From contig SCRN01000016.1 in assembly GCA_004322045.1 (NCBI GenBank), forward strand, positions 1 through 64,000: 64,000 nt of DNA, read 5' to 3'. Position 1 is the stretch's first letter. Each line of letters opens with the position of its first letter. Below, piece after piece: positions 25,515 to 35,360 of the stretch. The translations under genes were made by a program, and so were the position numbers. The notes under the pieces were generated by a model. It searched no databases. It saw only the letters and a program-made list of their open reading frames with translations, and was not told where the DNA came from. This stretch comes from Paraburkholderia sp. (GTDB lineage Bacteria > Pseudomonadota > Gammaproteobacteria > Burkholderiales > Burkholderiaceae).

Positions 25515-27275
25515 ATGCGCGGCGGGACCGCGGCGGGCCGCCCGATATGGCGGCGCCTGGCCCTCGGGGCGTTGCTCGCGTTGCTGTCGGCGCCGGCGGC
25601 GGCGAAATACGACGTGACGATCGATGCGCCGCGCGCCATGCGCAAGCTGCTGGAAAAGCATCTCGACCTTGCGCGCTTCGCCTCGCGCGAGGATGTCACC
25701 GAGGATCAGTTCGACTTTCTCGTCACGGCCACGCCCCAGCAAGTGCGCGATTTGGCCGCGACCGACGGCTATTTTTCACCGGTCGTGCGCACGGACGTGC
25801 GCCAAGGCGGCAAGGGCAGGAAAGACGTGACGGTGCACGTCGACCCCGGCGCGCGCACGATAGTGTCATCGGTCGCGCTGAGCTTCGCCGGACCGATCGA
25901 AAGCGAGGAGCCAACGCGCGAGAACGCGGCCCGCTTCGCTTTTTCGCTCCATACCGGCGACCCATTTACACAGTCGGCCTGGACCGACGCGAAGGACGCC
26001 GCGCTCAAAGCGCTGCAAGCGCATCGCTATCTGGGCGCGAAGATCGCGCAGTCTCAGGCGCGGATCGACCCGCGCACGCGCCAGGCGGCGCTCTCGGTCG
26101 CATTCGAAAGCGGCCCCACGTTTACGCTCGGCGCGCTCGATGTGTCCGGGGTGCGCCGCTACCCCGAGCGCATCGTCGGCAATGTCAATCCGTTGGCGAT
26201 CGGTGAAGTGTACGACGCCGATCGCGTGGCCGAACTGCAGCGGCAGTTGCAGAACACCCCGTACTATGCGAGCGTCGCCATCGACGTGGGCAGCGACGTC
26301 GACAAGCCGAACGAGACGCCGATTCACGTGAAATTGAGCGAGTACCCGTACAACAGCGTGCGCGGAGGGGTCGGCTATGCGACCGACACGGGCGCGCACG
26401 TGCAAGGCTCGTACGCTTACCTCGATACGTTCGGCGCCGCTTGGCCGTTTTCGGTCCAAGGCCGGCTCGACCAGATTCAGCAGTACGGGCAGGTTCAGTT
26501 GGCCATGCCGCCCGGCAAGCGCGGTTGGACGAACGCAGCGCTCGCCTCCTATACGAACACGCAAGTTTCCGGCACGCGCATTTACAGTGCTCGCGGCGGC
26601 TTGCAGCGCACGCGCACGGCGCAGTTCATCGACTATGCCTATTCGATCCAGTACTACGCCGACCGTCTCGATCAGAATCTCATCGGCCCGACGACGAGTC
26701 ACGCGCTCGTGCCGCAATGGTCGTGGACGCGCCGCAACGTCGACGATCCGCTGTTTCCGCGCAAGGGCAATCTGCTCCACGTCGAAGCGGGCTTCGCGGT
26801 GAAAGGCTTGGCTACCGATCAAACGTTCACGCGCGGCTATGCCCGCGGCGTGCAATACGTGCCCCTCTTCAAGCGCGACCTGTTTCTCATGCGCGCGGAG
26901 CTCGGCGGTGTCTTTACGAGCGGCGGCTCGACCGGCATTCCGGCATCGCTTTTGTTTCGCGCGGGCGGCTCCAATTCGGTGCGCGGCTATGGCTTCCAAA
27001 GCATCAGCAACAACGTGGACGGCTCGGTGCTGCCGACGAAGTACCTCATCACGGCCACGGCGGAATACCAGCACTGGTTCACGCATGATTGGGGCGCGGC
27101 CGTTTTCTACGACATCGGCGCGGCCACCGACACCTGGGGCGAGCGTGTGTTCTATCCGGGCGCGGGCATCGGCGCGCGCTGGCGCAGCCCCGTCGGCCCA
27201 ATCAACGTCGATCTTGCTTACGGCGTGCGCAACCGCAGCGTGCGGCCCTATCTGACGCTCGGTATCGCCTTTTAA
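25515..27275 (+). CDS. tamA: Autotransporter assembly complex outer-membrane protein TamA
   Basis: A 586-residue Omp85-family protein that, with TamB, helps insert outer-membrane proteins and transport lipids. The start at 25515 opens on a signal peptide (WRRLALGALLALLSAPAAA, cleavage near residue 30). Three POTRA domains follow to about residue 290, then a 16-strand barrel (YNSVRGGVGYATDTG onward). Omp85 motifs GGSNSVRGYG and the final RPYLTLGIAF strand with a C-terminal Phe are present. Earlier in-frame ATGs exist, but they add about 60 GC-rich residues before the signal peptide. tamB follows after 30 nt. Confidence 0.92.
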   Translation: MRGGTAAGRPIWRRLALGALLALLSAPAAAKYDVTIDAPRAMRKLLEKHLDLARFASREDVTEDQFDFLVTATPQQVRDLAATDGYFSPVVRTDVRQGGKGRKDVTVHVDPGARTIVSSVALSFAGPIESEEPTRENAARFAFSLHTGDPFTQSAWTDAKDAALKALQAHRYLGAKIAQSQARIDPRTRQAALSVAFESGPTFTLGALDVSGVRRYPERIVGNVNPLAIGEVYDADRVAELQRQLQNTPYYASVAIDVGSDVDKPNETPIHVKLSEYPYNSVRGGVGYATDTGAHVQGSYAYLDTFGAAWPFSVQGRLDQIQQYGQVQLAMPPGKRGWTNAALASYTNTQVSGTRIYSARGGLQRTRTAQFIDYAYSIQYYADRLDQNLIGPTTSHALVPQWSWTRRNVDDPLFPRKGNLLHVEAGFAVKGLATDQTFTRGYARGVQYVPLFKRDLFLMRAELGGVFTSGGSTGIPASLLFRAGGSNSVRGYGFQSISNNVDGSVLPTKYLITATAEYQHWFTHDWGAAVFYDIGAATDTWGERVFYPGAGIGARWRSPVGPINVDLAYGVRNRSVRPYLTLGIAF

Positions 27276-27305
27276 GAGAAAAAATCGCATAAGGAACGCC
27301 TTCGG

Positions 27306-30300
27306 ATGACGCACGATTCGCCGCCACCCCCGCCGCCGCACGACGACGCCTCGGACGCCGCCGGTGATGGCTCCGGCGCGCTCCCGGCGCAAGCGGCGGG
27401 CGCGAACGGCGCGGGAACGCCTGGCGGCCCGCCGGCATCCGGCGCGCCGCGGCCCAGACGCCGGGGGCTGCGTGCGCTCGGATGGACGGCGCTGGCGATC
27501 GCGCTCGGCTTGCTTGGCGTTGCGGCAGCGCTCTACGGCGTGCTTGCCACCGAGTCCGGCACGCGGCTTGCATGGCGCACGGCCGTTGCGCTGACGGGCG
27601 CTCGTTTATCGGGCACGTTCGAGGGCGGCACACTCGCGCGCGGCGTCACGCTGGCCGACGTCCGCTGGCGCGGATCGGCGAGCGCGGCGAGTGCGCCGCC
27701 GACCGACATTCGCATCGATCGCGTGTCGGGCCGATGGGCCCTCACGCGCTCGCCCTGGAGGCTGACCGTCGAGACGCTGCGCGCCGGAACCATCGACGCG
27801 CGGCTCGCACCGTCGACGAGCAAGGCGCCGGTGCAACTGCCGGCGGATTTGCGCCTACCGCTCGAGGTCGACTTGCGGGCCATCAGCGTCGACAAGCTGC
27901 TCGTACGCAACGGCGCTTCGACGACCGAGATCGATCGCTTGCGCGTCCACGGACGCAGCGACGGCAGGCACCATGCGTTATCGATCGATGCTCTGGATAC
28001 GGCCTACGGCGCCCTCGTGGCGCAGCTCGCACTGGATGGCGCACGGCCGTTTCCGTTGACGGGGGCATTCTCGGCGTCAGGCACGCTCGGGGGCGCTCCG
28101 GTGCAGGTGCAGGCGAAGCTTTCCGGAACGCTCGAATTGCTCGTCGCCGATGTGAACGCCAATGGAATGAAACTGGCGGGGCGGGCGCATATCGAGGCGA
28201 CCCCGTTTGCCGCGGTGCCGCTCAAGCGGGCGACGATCGCGTTCGACCACGTCGATCCCCGCGTGCTCAGCGCTGGGGCGCCGCAAGCCGATCTTTCGCT
28301 CAGAGCGGCGCTCGCGCCGGTTCCCGGTGCTGGGCCGCTCGTCGTCGCGGGTCCTGTCTCGATCGTCAATGCCGCGCCCGGGCCGCTCGACGAACATCGC
28401 TTGCCGTTGGTGCAGGCGCACGCCCAGGTGCGTCTGGACCCGCGCGCGCAGCGCCTCGATGGCCTCGATATTCGATTGATCCACGACGCCGCGCTGACCG
28501 GTTCGGGCAGCTACGCGGGCGGTCACGCGCGCTTGGATTTGACGGCAAGCGGCATCGATGTCGCGACGTTCACGCCGTACGTGCGGCCGACCTCGTTCTC
28601 CGGGCCGATCGTCGTGACGCTGGACGGGGCAACGCAACAGGCTTCGCTCGATTTGACCGACGCGCGCGCACGCTTGCGGGCGCGCGCGCATGTGGCGTTG
28701 GAGCCGGGGAGCATCGCGCTGCACGACGTGCGCATCGACGCGGGCGACGGGCGCTTGCAATTGAAGGGCGCGCTGCAGCGCGACGCGCGCAAGGGCTATG
28801 AACTCAGCATGACGCTGACGAACTTCGACCCGCGGCTCGTCCTCGCACATGCGTTGCCGACGACGCGCTCAGCGGCGCCCGAAGCACGGTCTACGGGTGC
28901 GGGCGCCGCGGCAGCCCGAGAGGGCCAGGCGCCCAAAGCATCGAAAGCGCTCCAAGCGCCGCGCGCCAAGGCGCGCGCGACGAGCTCGGTCCCCGAGGCC
29001 CACATCACGGGGCGCTTCAGCGCGGTCGGCGCGCTGGCTCCCTCATTCTCGACGAAGCTGCGCTTCGATCTGGGCGATAGCGTCTACGACGGCTTCCCGT
29101 TGACGGGGGAGGGCACGATAGAGTTGGCCGGATCACGCCTGCTGCCGAGCAATGCGACCTTGTCCATCGCCGGCAACGACGTGCAATTGCACGGCACCTT
29201 CGGCGCCCCGGGCGACCGTTTGCGCTTTCACGTCGATGCGCCGCAGCTCGATCGCCTGGGCTTCGGCGTTTCCGGCGCGATGTCGGCCGATGGCGATTTG
29301 ACGGGGTCCTTGGCGCACCCCGACGCGACGCTGAGCTACAACGCGCGCGATGTGGTGATCGGCGATAACCGCATCGGCGCGGCGAGCGGCAACGCACGCA
29401 TTCGCGACGGCGCAAAGGGCGCGCTCGAGTTCTCCACCGACGCGCGCGACGTGCAGGCCGGCGCGGTGACGCTTTCGACGCTGAGCGCGCACCTCACGGG
29501 CACGCGCGCGAAGCATGCTTTCGATGCCCAGGCCAAGGGCACGGTGGGCGGGCGCGCCGTCGACATGGCGCTTGCGGGGACGGGCGGCCTGTCCGATACG
29601 CGCGAGGGTCCTCGCTGGGACGGCGTGCTCGCGCGCTTGTCCAACCGTGGTCTGCCCGCGCTCGAATTGCAAGCGCCGCTCGCGCTGTCGGCCGCGAAGC
29701 AACGGGTCACGGTCGGCCCGACCCGAATGATGATCGAAGGTGCGACGCTCGAGTTGAAGTCTTTCGTCTACGACCACGGCGCGATCAGCTCGGCCGGTAG
29801 CGCATCGAACCTGTCGGCGGCACGCTTGATCGCCATTCGACAAACGCTGACGGGCACGCCGTCCAAGCTATCGAGCGATCTGATCCTCGGCGCCGACTGG
29901 AACTTCGCGCTGGGCGCAACCGCTAGCGGATACGCGCGCATCGAGCGCCGCAGCGGCGATGCGACGCTGTCGACGGGCTACGGCGTGTCCGCGCTCGGCA
30001 TTACGGCACTTGCCGCGCGCGCCGATTTCGAAGGCGGGCGGCGGCTCAAGATCACGGCGCACGCGGCCGCGAGCCGCATCGGCACCTTCGACGCGAACCT
30101 GAGCGCAGGGCTGAGCCCCGATCCCGCACGTGGCGGCGTGCTCGGCCTTGCCGCCGATGCGCCGCTCGCCGGCACGCTTGCCTTCGACGTGCCGGCGCTC
30201 AAGACCACCGGCGGCTTGTTCGGCCCGAGCTACGTGCTCGACGGCCATCTGGCGCTGAACCTCGTGCTGGCGGGCACGCGCGCCAAGCCCACGGTATCGG

Positions 30301-31478
30301 GCGCGCTGATCGGCGACGGCCTGTCGGCCACGCTCGTCGATCAGGGCGTGCAGTTGAAGGACGGCATCGTGCGCGTCGCGTTGACGGAGAACCTTGTCGA
30401 TCTGCAGCGTGTCGAGTTCCATGGCGGCGACGGCACGCTGCGCGTGACGGGGAGAATTCGGCTCGACCAAGACGAACCGGATTTGACGGCCCAGATCGTG
30501 GCCGACAAGCTCGAGTTGCTCGCCGCGCCCGATCGCCAGCTGTCGCTCTCCGGCAGTGCGACGATGGCGAACGGCGGAAGGAGCGGCGGGCTCGATATCG
30601 ATGGCAAATTCCGGGTGGACCACGCGCTGTTCGATCTGCCCGAGCAGCCGGCGCCGCGGTTATCGGACGACGTCGTCATCGTGCGCGACCATGTCGTCGT
30701 GCGCGGGGCGCCCCCGCGGCCGACCGAATCGACCAACAAACCCGTGGGCCCGTTTGCGCCGCGTGCGAACGTCGACATCAACCTAGGCGATCGCTTCCGT
30801 TTCCGCGGTCGGGGCGCCGATCTCGGCCTGCGCGGCACGGTCACGGCGCTATCGGCGCCGAATCAGCCGTTGCGCGCGATCGGCAACGTGCGCGTGACGG
30901 AAGGGTCCACTTACACGAGCTTTGGGCGCAAGCTCGCGATCGAGAACGGTTATTTCACGTTCAACGGACCCGTGGCGAACCCCGGCATCAATATTCTCGC
31001 CATGCGCCGCAATCAGGAGGTGGAGGCCGGCGTGCAGGTGACGGGCACAGTCCGCGCCCCGGTGGTCAAGCTCGTGTCGGAGCCCAACGTGGCCGATAAC
31101 GAAAAGCTCTCATGGCTGCTGTTCGGCCATGGCACCGACCAGGGCAACAACCTCGGTCAGCAAAGTTCGATGACGACGGCGTTGGCGTTGCTCGGCAGCG
31201 CGACGGGCAAGCGCGTTGCGCAAACCTTCGGGCTCGATGAGTTTTCGGTCGGGCGCAGCGAAGTGGGCCTGACCGATTCGCAGGTGGTGATGTTATCGAA
31301 GGCGATCAACGAGCGCCTCGTGCTCGGTTACGAGCAGGGCTTGCAATCGGCGAGCAACGCGTTCAAGGCGACGGTGAACCTCTCGCGGTTCTGGTCCGTC
31401 GCACTCTATACGGGCACCTTCCAGGGCCTGGACATCAACTTCACGCGCCGCTTCGACGGCTGGCACGGACGCCATTGA
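27306..31478 (+). CDS. tamB: Translocation and assembly module subunit TamB
   Basis: A 1390-residue AsmA-like protein. A cytoplasmic Pro/Ala-rich N-terminus precedes one membrane helix at about residues 58-80. A very long periplasmic beta-taco of repeated strands follows. The C-terminal DUF490 domain (from about residue 1040) has VRVTEGSTYTSFGRKLAIENGYFTF, ANPGINILAMRR and LGYEQGLQS near the end, which are the TamB hallmarks. It bridges the envelope to TamA, and TamB-like proteins are implicated in phospholipid transport to the outer membrane. A low-complexity Ala/Lys stretch near residues 528-560 is an insertion relative to the beta pattern. An AAGGAA site precedes the ATG at 27306. It is convergent with metG, with only 21 nt between stops. 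Confidence 0.94.
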   Translation: MTHDSPPPPPPHDDASDAAGDGSGALPAQAAGANGAGTPGGPPASGAPRPRRRGLRALGWTALAIALGLLGVAAALYGVLATESGTRLAWRTAVALTGARLSGTFEGGTLARGVTLADVRWRGSASAASAPPTDIRIDRVSGRWALTRSPWRLTVETLRAGTIDARLAPSTSKAPVQLPADLRLPLEVDLRAISVDKLLVRNGASTTEIDRLRVHGRSDGRHHALSIDALDTAYGALVAQLALDGARPFPLTGAFSASGTLGGAPVQVQAKLSGTLELLVADVNANGMKLAGRAHIEATPFAAVPLKRATIAFDHVDPRVLSAGAPQADLSLRAALAPVPGAGPLVVAGPVSIVNAAPGPLDEHRLPLVQAHAQVRLDPRAQRLDGLDIRLIHDAALTGSGSYAGGHARLDLTASGIDVATFTPYVRPTSFSGPIVVTLDGATQQASLDLTDARARLRARAHVALEPGSIALHDVRIDAGDGRLQLKGALQRDARKGYELSMTLTNFDPRLVLAHALPTTRSAAPEARSTGAGAAAAREGQAPKASKALQAPRAKARATSSVPEAHITGRFSAVGALAPSFSTKLRFDLGDSVYDGFPLTGEGTIELAGSRLLPSNATLSIAGNDVQLHGTFGAPGDRLRFHVDAPQLDRLGFGVSGAMSADGDLTGSLAHPDATLSYNARDVVIGDNRIGAASGNARIRDGAKGALEFSTDARDVQAGAVTLSTLSAHLTGTRAKHAFDAQAKGTVGGRAVDMALAGTGGLSDTREGPRWDGVLARLSNRGLPALELQAPLALSAAKQRVTVGPTRMMIEGATLELKSFVYDHGAISSAGSASNLSAARLIAIRQTLTGTPSKLSSDLILGADWNFALGATASGYARIERRSGDATLSTGYGVSALGITALAARADFEGGRRLKITAHAAASRIGTFDANLSAGLSPDPARGGVLGLAADAPLAGTLAFDVPALKTTGGLFGPSYVLDGHLALNLVLAGTRAKPTVSGALIGDGLSATLVDQGVQLKDGIVRVALTENLVDLQRVEFHGGDGTLRVTGRIRLDQDEPDLTAQIVADKLELLAAPDRQLSLSGSATMANGGRSGGLDIDGKFRVDHALFDLPEQPAPRLSDDVVIVRDHVVVRGAPPRPTESTNKPVGPFAPRANVDINLGDRFRFRGRGADLGLRGTVTALSAPNQPLRAIGNVRVTEGSTYTSFGRKLAIENGYFTFNGPVANPGINILAMRRNQEVEAGVQVTGTVRAPVVKLVSEPNVADNEKLSWLLFGHGTDQGNNLGQQSSMTTALALLGSATGKRVAQTFGLDEFSVGRSEVGLTDSQVVMLSKAINERLVLGYEQGLQSASNAFKATVNLSRFWSVALYTGTFQGLDINFTRRFDGWHGRH

Positions 31479-31499
31479 CGCCCTAGCCCGGAAGGGGTT

Positions 31500-33647
31500 T
31501 CAGCGCACGCGCATGCCGGGCTTCGCGCCGCTGTGCGGCTCGAGGATGTAGAGGCCCGGCTCGGCTTTTTCGTCGGCGCTCGATGCAGCCAGCACCATCC
31601 CTTCGGAAAGGCCGAACTTCATCTTGCGCGGCGCGAGATTGGCGACCATCACCGTCAGCTTGCCGACCAGATCCTCGGGCAGGTAGGCCGACTTGATACC
31701 GGAAAAGACGTTGCGCGTCTTTTCTTCGCCGACATCCAACGTCAACTGCAGCAGCTTGTCGGAGCCTTCGACGGCCTTGCAGTCGACGATGAGGGCCACG
31801 CGCAGATCGATCTTGGCGAAATCGTCGATCGAGATCGTTTCGCTGGTGGCTTCTTCCTTAGCGCTCGTAGATGCCTTTTTCGCTTTGCCTGCGGCAGCCG
31901 ACGCGGCCGCCGCAGCCGCGCCGGTTTCGGTGGGCTGCAGCGACGTGCGGTTGGCTGCGATCAGCGCTTCGATCTGCTTGGGATCGATGCGGGTCATCAA
32001 GTGCTGATAGGCGTTGATCGGCTGGGCCGACGAGAGCGGCACGCCGGCATCGTCCCAAGCGAGCGGCGCGATGCCGAGGAACGCCTCGACCTTGGCCGCG
32101 AGCGTCGGCAACACGGGCTTGAGCGCGATGGTGAGCAGCCTGAACGCTTCGAGGCTCACGCTCACGGTTTCATGCAGCAAGGCTGCATTGGCCGGGTCCT
32201 TCGCCTGATCCCACGGCTTGGCCGTGTCGACGTACGCGTTGACCGCATCGGCCAATTCCATGCTCTGGCGTACGGCGCGACCGTATTCGCGCGCTTCGTA
32301 GTGCGCCGCGATGGCGGGGATCGCCGCCCGCAGCGTGGCGAGCAGCGGGTGCTGCATTGCCTTGTCCTGCACGCGCGCATCGAAGCGCTTGAACAGAAAC
32401 CCCGCCGCGCGGCTGGCGATGTTGACGTACTTGCCGACCACATCGCTGTTCACGCGCGCCTGAAAATCTTCGAGATTCAGGTCGAGATCTTCCATCGTCG
32501 CGTTCAGCTTCGCGGCGAAATAGTAGCGCAGCCATTCGGGGTTCAGCCCCGTCTCTATAAAGCTGTTGGCCGTGATGAAGGTGCCGCGCGACTTCGACAT
32601 CTTGGCGCCGTCGACGGTCAAAAAGCCGTGCGCGAATACGTTGGTCGGCGTGCGATAGCCCGCGAATTCGAGCATCGCGGGCCAAAACAGCGTATGGAAA
32701 TAGAGGATGTCCTTGCCGATGAAGTGATATTGCTCGGTATTCGAGTCGGGCTTGATCCACTCTTCGAATTCGAGCCCGCGCTTGGCGGCGAGGTTCTTGA
32801 AGCTCGCGTAGTAGCCAACCGGCGCATCGAGCCAAACGTAGAAGTATTTGCCCGGTGCGCCCGGAATCTCGAACCCGAAGTACGGCGCATCGCGCGAGAT
32901 GTCCCAGTCGCCGAGCTTGGCTTCGCCTGCGTCGCCGAGCCACTCGCGCATCTTGTTCGTCGCTTCGGGCTGCGCGAGGCCGCTCACCCAGTCGCGCAGG
33001 AAGTTCTCGCAGCGCGCATCGGAGAGGCGGAAGAAATAGTGCGTCGATTTGCGGCGCACCGGCGCCGCGCCCGAAATGGCCGAGTACGGGTTGACGAGAT
33101 CGGTAGGCTGATACGTCGATCCGCATACCTCGCAACTGTCGCCGTATTGGTCCTTGGCGCCGCATTTCGGGCATTCGCCCTTGATGAAGCGGTCGGGCAG
33201 GAACATTTCCTTGACGGGGTCGTACGCCTGCTCGATCTCGCGGGCGTCGATGAGCCCGGCCTCTTGGAGCCGCCCGTAAATCGTGCCGCACAGCGCCCGG
33301 TTCTCTTCGGAGTCGGTCGTGTAGTAGTTGTCGAACGAGACGAGGAAGTTGCTCAGATCGCGTGTGTGCTCCTGCCAAACGCGATCGATCAACTGCTTGG
33401 GCGTGATGCCTTCCTTTTCGGCGCTGAGCATGATCGGCGTGCCGTGCGTGTCGTCGGCGCCGACGTAGTAGATTTCGTGACCGTGCATTCGCATCGCGCG
33501 CACCCAGATGTCCGTCTGGATGTACTCGACCATGTGGCCGAGGTGGATCTGTCCGTTCGCGTAAGGCAGAGCGGACGTCACGAGAATGCGGCGGCGGGCG
33601 GCGCCCGCGCCGGCTTGCGCGGCGGAATGAGGGGCGGATACGGTCAT
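31500..33647 (-). CDS. metG: Methionyl-tRNA synthetase with C-terminal tRNA-binding domain
   Basis: A 715-residue class I aminoacyl-tRNA synthetase. The HIGH-type motif is HLGH (residues 35-38) and KMSKS is at 349-353. A zinc knuckle ([18 protein letters not shown]) identifies the bacterial type with one or two Cys4 sites. The last 110 residues ([33 protein letters not shown]) are the Trbp111-like OB-fold that dimerises the enzyme and grips tRNA. An Ala/Lys-rich linker near residues 575-600 joins the two parts. It is convergent with tamB, and its promoter should lie upstream in 33648-33750. Confidence 0.97.
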   Translation of the reverse strand: MTVSAPHSAAQAGAGAARRRILVTSALPYANGQIHLGHMVEYIQTDIWVRAMRMHGHEIYYVGADDTHGTPIMLSAEKEGITPKQLIDRVWQEHTRDLSNFLVSFDNYYTTDSEENRALCGTIYGRLQEAGLIDAREIEQAYDPVKEMFLPDRFIKGECPKCGAKDQYGDSCEVCGSTYQPTDLVNPYSAISGAAPVRRKSTHYFFRLSDARCENFLRDWVSGLAQPEATNKMREWLGDAGEAKLGDWDISRDAPYFGFEIPGAPGKYFYVWLDAPVGYYASFKNLAAKRGLEFEEWIKPDSNTEQYHFIGKDILYFHTLFWPAMLEFAGYRTPTNVFAHGFLTVDGAKMSKSRGTFITANSFIETGLNPEWLRYYFAAKLNATMEDLDLNLEDFQARVNSDVVGKYVNIASRAAGFLFKRFDARVQDKAMQHPLLATLRAAIPAIAAHYEAREYGRAVRQSMELADAVNAYVDTAKPWDQAKDPANAALLHETVSVSLEAFRLLTIALKPVLPTLAAKVEAFLGIAPLAWDDAGVPLSSAQPINAYQHLMTRIDPKQIEALIAANRTSLQPTETGAAAAAASAAAGKAKKASTSAKEEATSETISIDDFAKIDLRVALIVDCKAVEGSDKLLQLTLDVGEEKTRNVFSGIKSAYLPEDLVGKLTVMVANLAPRKMKFGLSEGMVLAASSADEKAEPGLYILEPHSGAKPGMRVR

Positions 33648-34168
33648 GTGCGTATAGAAGGAGGGACTGCTCGAGGGAAAGCGTCGATTTTAGCAGGCAC
33701 GCGCCGTGCCGCGAGGCGGCGCCGCGCGATCGACGGCGATGAGGCCGTCAAAAGTGCCGAAACAGCGCCGAACGAGTGCAAAAAATGAACGCGGGGCCGC
33801 GATGCGCGTGCGGGGGCGGCGCGCGGCCTGTATGCCGCCGGGCGAGCAAGCGTATCGGGACGGGACGGCGCCGGTGGGCAAGCTACCCTCTGCGGCTGAT
33901 CGCGCGGTGGCGATGGTCCCAAAAAAAAACCGGGGCGTTCGGCCCCGGAGCAACAACGACAAGAGGAGAATGGTGACGCAGCGGCGTTGGCCAGCCACGT
34001 ACCGAACATAGAGACAAGCAAAATGCCGGCGAGTTCGAAAAATTTTTCGATTCGTTTACCGGCGACTTGTAGCTGCCTTCCGGCGCTCGCTTTCGATCAG
34101 TCCTCTACCCTCGAAAGGCTTGCCGGGCGTCGACCCGCTGTAGCCGCGCAGCGGGCCTTTGCTCACGC
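33648..34168. other. 520-bp gap between metG and the OmpA-like gene
   Basis: The first part (33648-33750) should carry the metG promoter on the minus strand. A strong minus-strand terminator lies at 33919-33946. At 34035-34050 there is a perfect 16-bp palindrome, TCGAAAAATTTTTCGA, nested inside GCCGG (34025-34029) and CCGGC (34059-34063). It starts about 120 nt downstream of the OmpA-like stop and may be a further 3' structure of that mRNA. Short open frames in the gap have no recognisable N-terminus or ribosome site and are not called. Confidence 0.55.
33919..33946 (-). terminator. Rho-independent terminator downstream of the OmpA-like gene
   Basis: On the minus strand CCGGGGCC-GAA-CGCCCCGG (33928-33946) forms a compact GC stem, followed by a run of nine T (33919-33927). 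It is 220 nt after the OmpA-like stop codon, and no gene lies between, so it probably ends that transcript with a long 3' untranslated region. Confidence 0.8.
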
Positions 34169-34819
34169 TCAGCCCGCCGGTTGCGACGTTGCTCGCAAGT
34201 AAACCTCGACGCGCCGGTTCTGCGCTCGGCCAGCTTCCGTGCTGTTGTCGGCGACCGGGTTGCTCGGGCCGAAGCCCTGCGCCACGAGGCGGTTCGGCGC
34301 CACGCCGTGCTGGCTCAAGTAAGCTGCCACGCTCTGGGCACGGTTTTGCGACAGGGTTTGGTTCAGTTGCGCGCTGCCGGTGCTGTCGGTGTAGCCGCGA
34401 ACTTCAGCCACGAGTTCCGGGTGCTGCTGCATCTGCGCCGAAAGTTCGTTCAGCGTCGGATAGAGCGCCGGATTGATCTGGTAGCTATTTGTCGCGAACG
34501 TGACGTTGCTCGGAATGTTCAGCTTCAGCGAGCCGTCCGGCTGCTCGGTCACCTGCGTGCCGGTGCCCTTGGATGCGCCGGAGAGCCTATTGCGGATGTT
34601 TTGCCAGTTGTAGCCGGTGATGCCGCCCACGGCCGCGCCGACGCCCGCGCCGATGGCTGCGCCCTTGCCGCCGCCGAAGATCGCGCCGAGCGCCGCGCCG
34701 GTGCCGGCGCCCACGCCCGTGCCGACCGCCGTGTTGGTGCCTTGCTCAGTCGCACAGCCGGCCAGGATCGCGCCGGTGACGGCAAAAGCGGTGAGTCGGG
34801 TGACGATTTTTGCATTCAT
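34169..34819 (-). CDS. OmpA-family peptidoglycan-binding lipoprotein with glycine-zipper
   Basis: A 216-residue envelope protein. The signal peptide ends in a lipobox ILAGC (Cys20), so it should be lipidated. A glycine-rich stretch (residues about 27-70, GTGVGAGTGAALGAIFGGGKGAAIGAGVGAAVGG) is a glycine-zipper segment often seen in membrane-associated small lipoproteins. The rest is an OmpA C-terminal domain: VTFATNSYQINPALYPTLNELS, VRGYTDSTGSAQLNQTLSQNRA and AQNRRVEVYL, with the Asp and Arg that bind meso-diaminopimelate. The ATG at 34819 follows a GAGG site. It resembles YiaD-type proteins that anchor the outer membrane to peptidoglycan. Confidence 0.9.
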   Translation of the reverse strand: MNAKIVTRLTAFAVTGAILAGCATEQGTNTAVGTGVGAGTGAALGAIFGGGKGAAIGAGVGAAVGGITGYNWQNIRNRLSGASKGTGTQVTEQPDGSLKLNIPSNVTFATNSYQINPALYPTLNELSAQMQQHPELVAEVRGYTDSTGSAQLNQTLSQNRAQSVAAYLSQHGVAPNRLVAQGFGPSNPVADNSTEAGRAQNRRVEVYLRATSQPAG

Positions 34820-35360
34820 GTTCAAGTCCTCTTTGGAAAAACGCTCGCTCACGCGGTTAGCGCGATAGGGCAGCGCAATCGGCAAACGGGCGGATGCTGC
34901 ACCGGCGCCGGCTACCGGCATGACTCCCATGCAACGCCCGCGCCAAGATGCCCGCTTGCGCTTGCTGCAGCGCGAAGTTGCCCTGCCGACTTCGTTTTGG
35001 CAATGTCGCGCAACAATTGTTTTCAAATTTTTGCGGTTGCGGCAATGCGAACCATAGCCGGCAGCGACCGCAGTCGATTGCATCCCTCCCTGAAGTGGCC
35101 GCGGCGCGTGCGACGCCGCGAGAAACCCGACGAGGGGCGGGGTATCGGAGCCCGCGTCCCATCGCTAACCACTACAATAGTGCGCGTCGGTGGCCGATGC
35201 CGCCCTGTCTGCGGCAAGTTGCGGGGGGAGCGCCAACCCGCAGCCCACCTATTGGCAATAATAGGCAACATTGCCCGTTAACTTCTTGTTTTGACGCAAC
35301 ATTTCGTTTGTGCCGCGTGCTCGTGCGGTGCTGCGCCATTTACCCCTCGGAGTCGAATCG
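34820..35360. other. 540-bp divergent intergenic region
   Basis: This lies between the divergent OmpA-like gene and apbC, so both promoters should be here. It is more AT-rich than its surroundings around 34996-35050 and 35245-35310. Open frames of 60-90 codons exist on both strands, but none has a family match, ribosome site or plausible N-terminus. I see no RNA gene or strong hairpin. Confidence 0.5.

Noticed and set aside
25866-27392. 508-codon minus-strand open frame opposite tamA
   Set aside because: Composition typical of antisense shadows (Arg/His/Val-rich), no motif, no start signal.
31533-33788. 751-codon plus-strand open frame opposite metG
   Set aside because: Antisense of metG; no fold or signal and Arg/Glu/Asp-rich shadow composition.
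33706-34011. 101-codon plus-strand open frame in the metG/OmpA-like gap
   Set aside because: No ribosome site or homology, low-complexity Arg/Ala sequence, and it runs through the strong minus-strand terminator.
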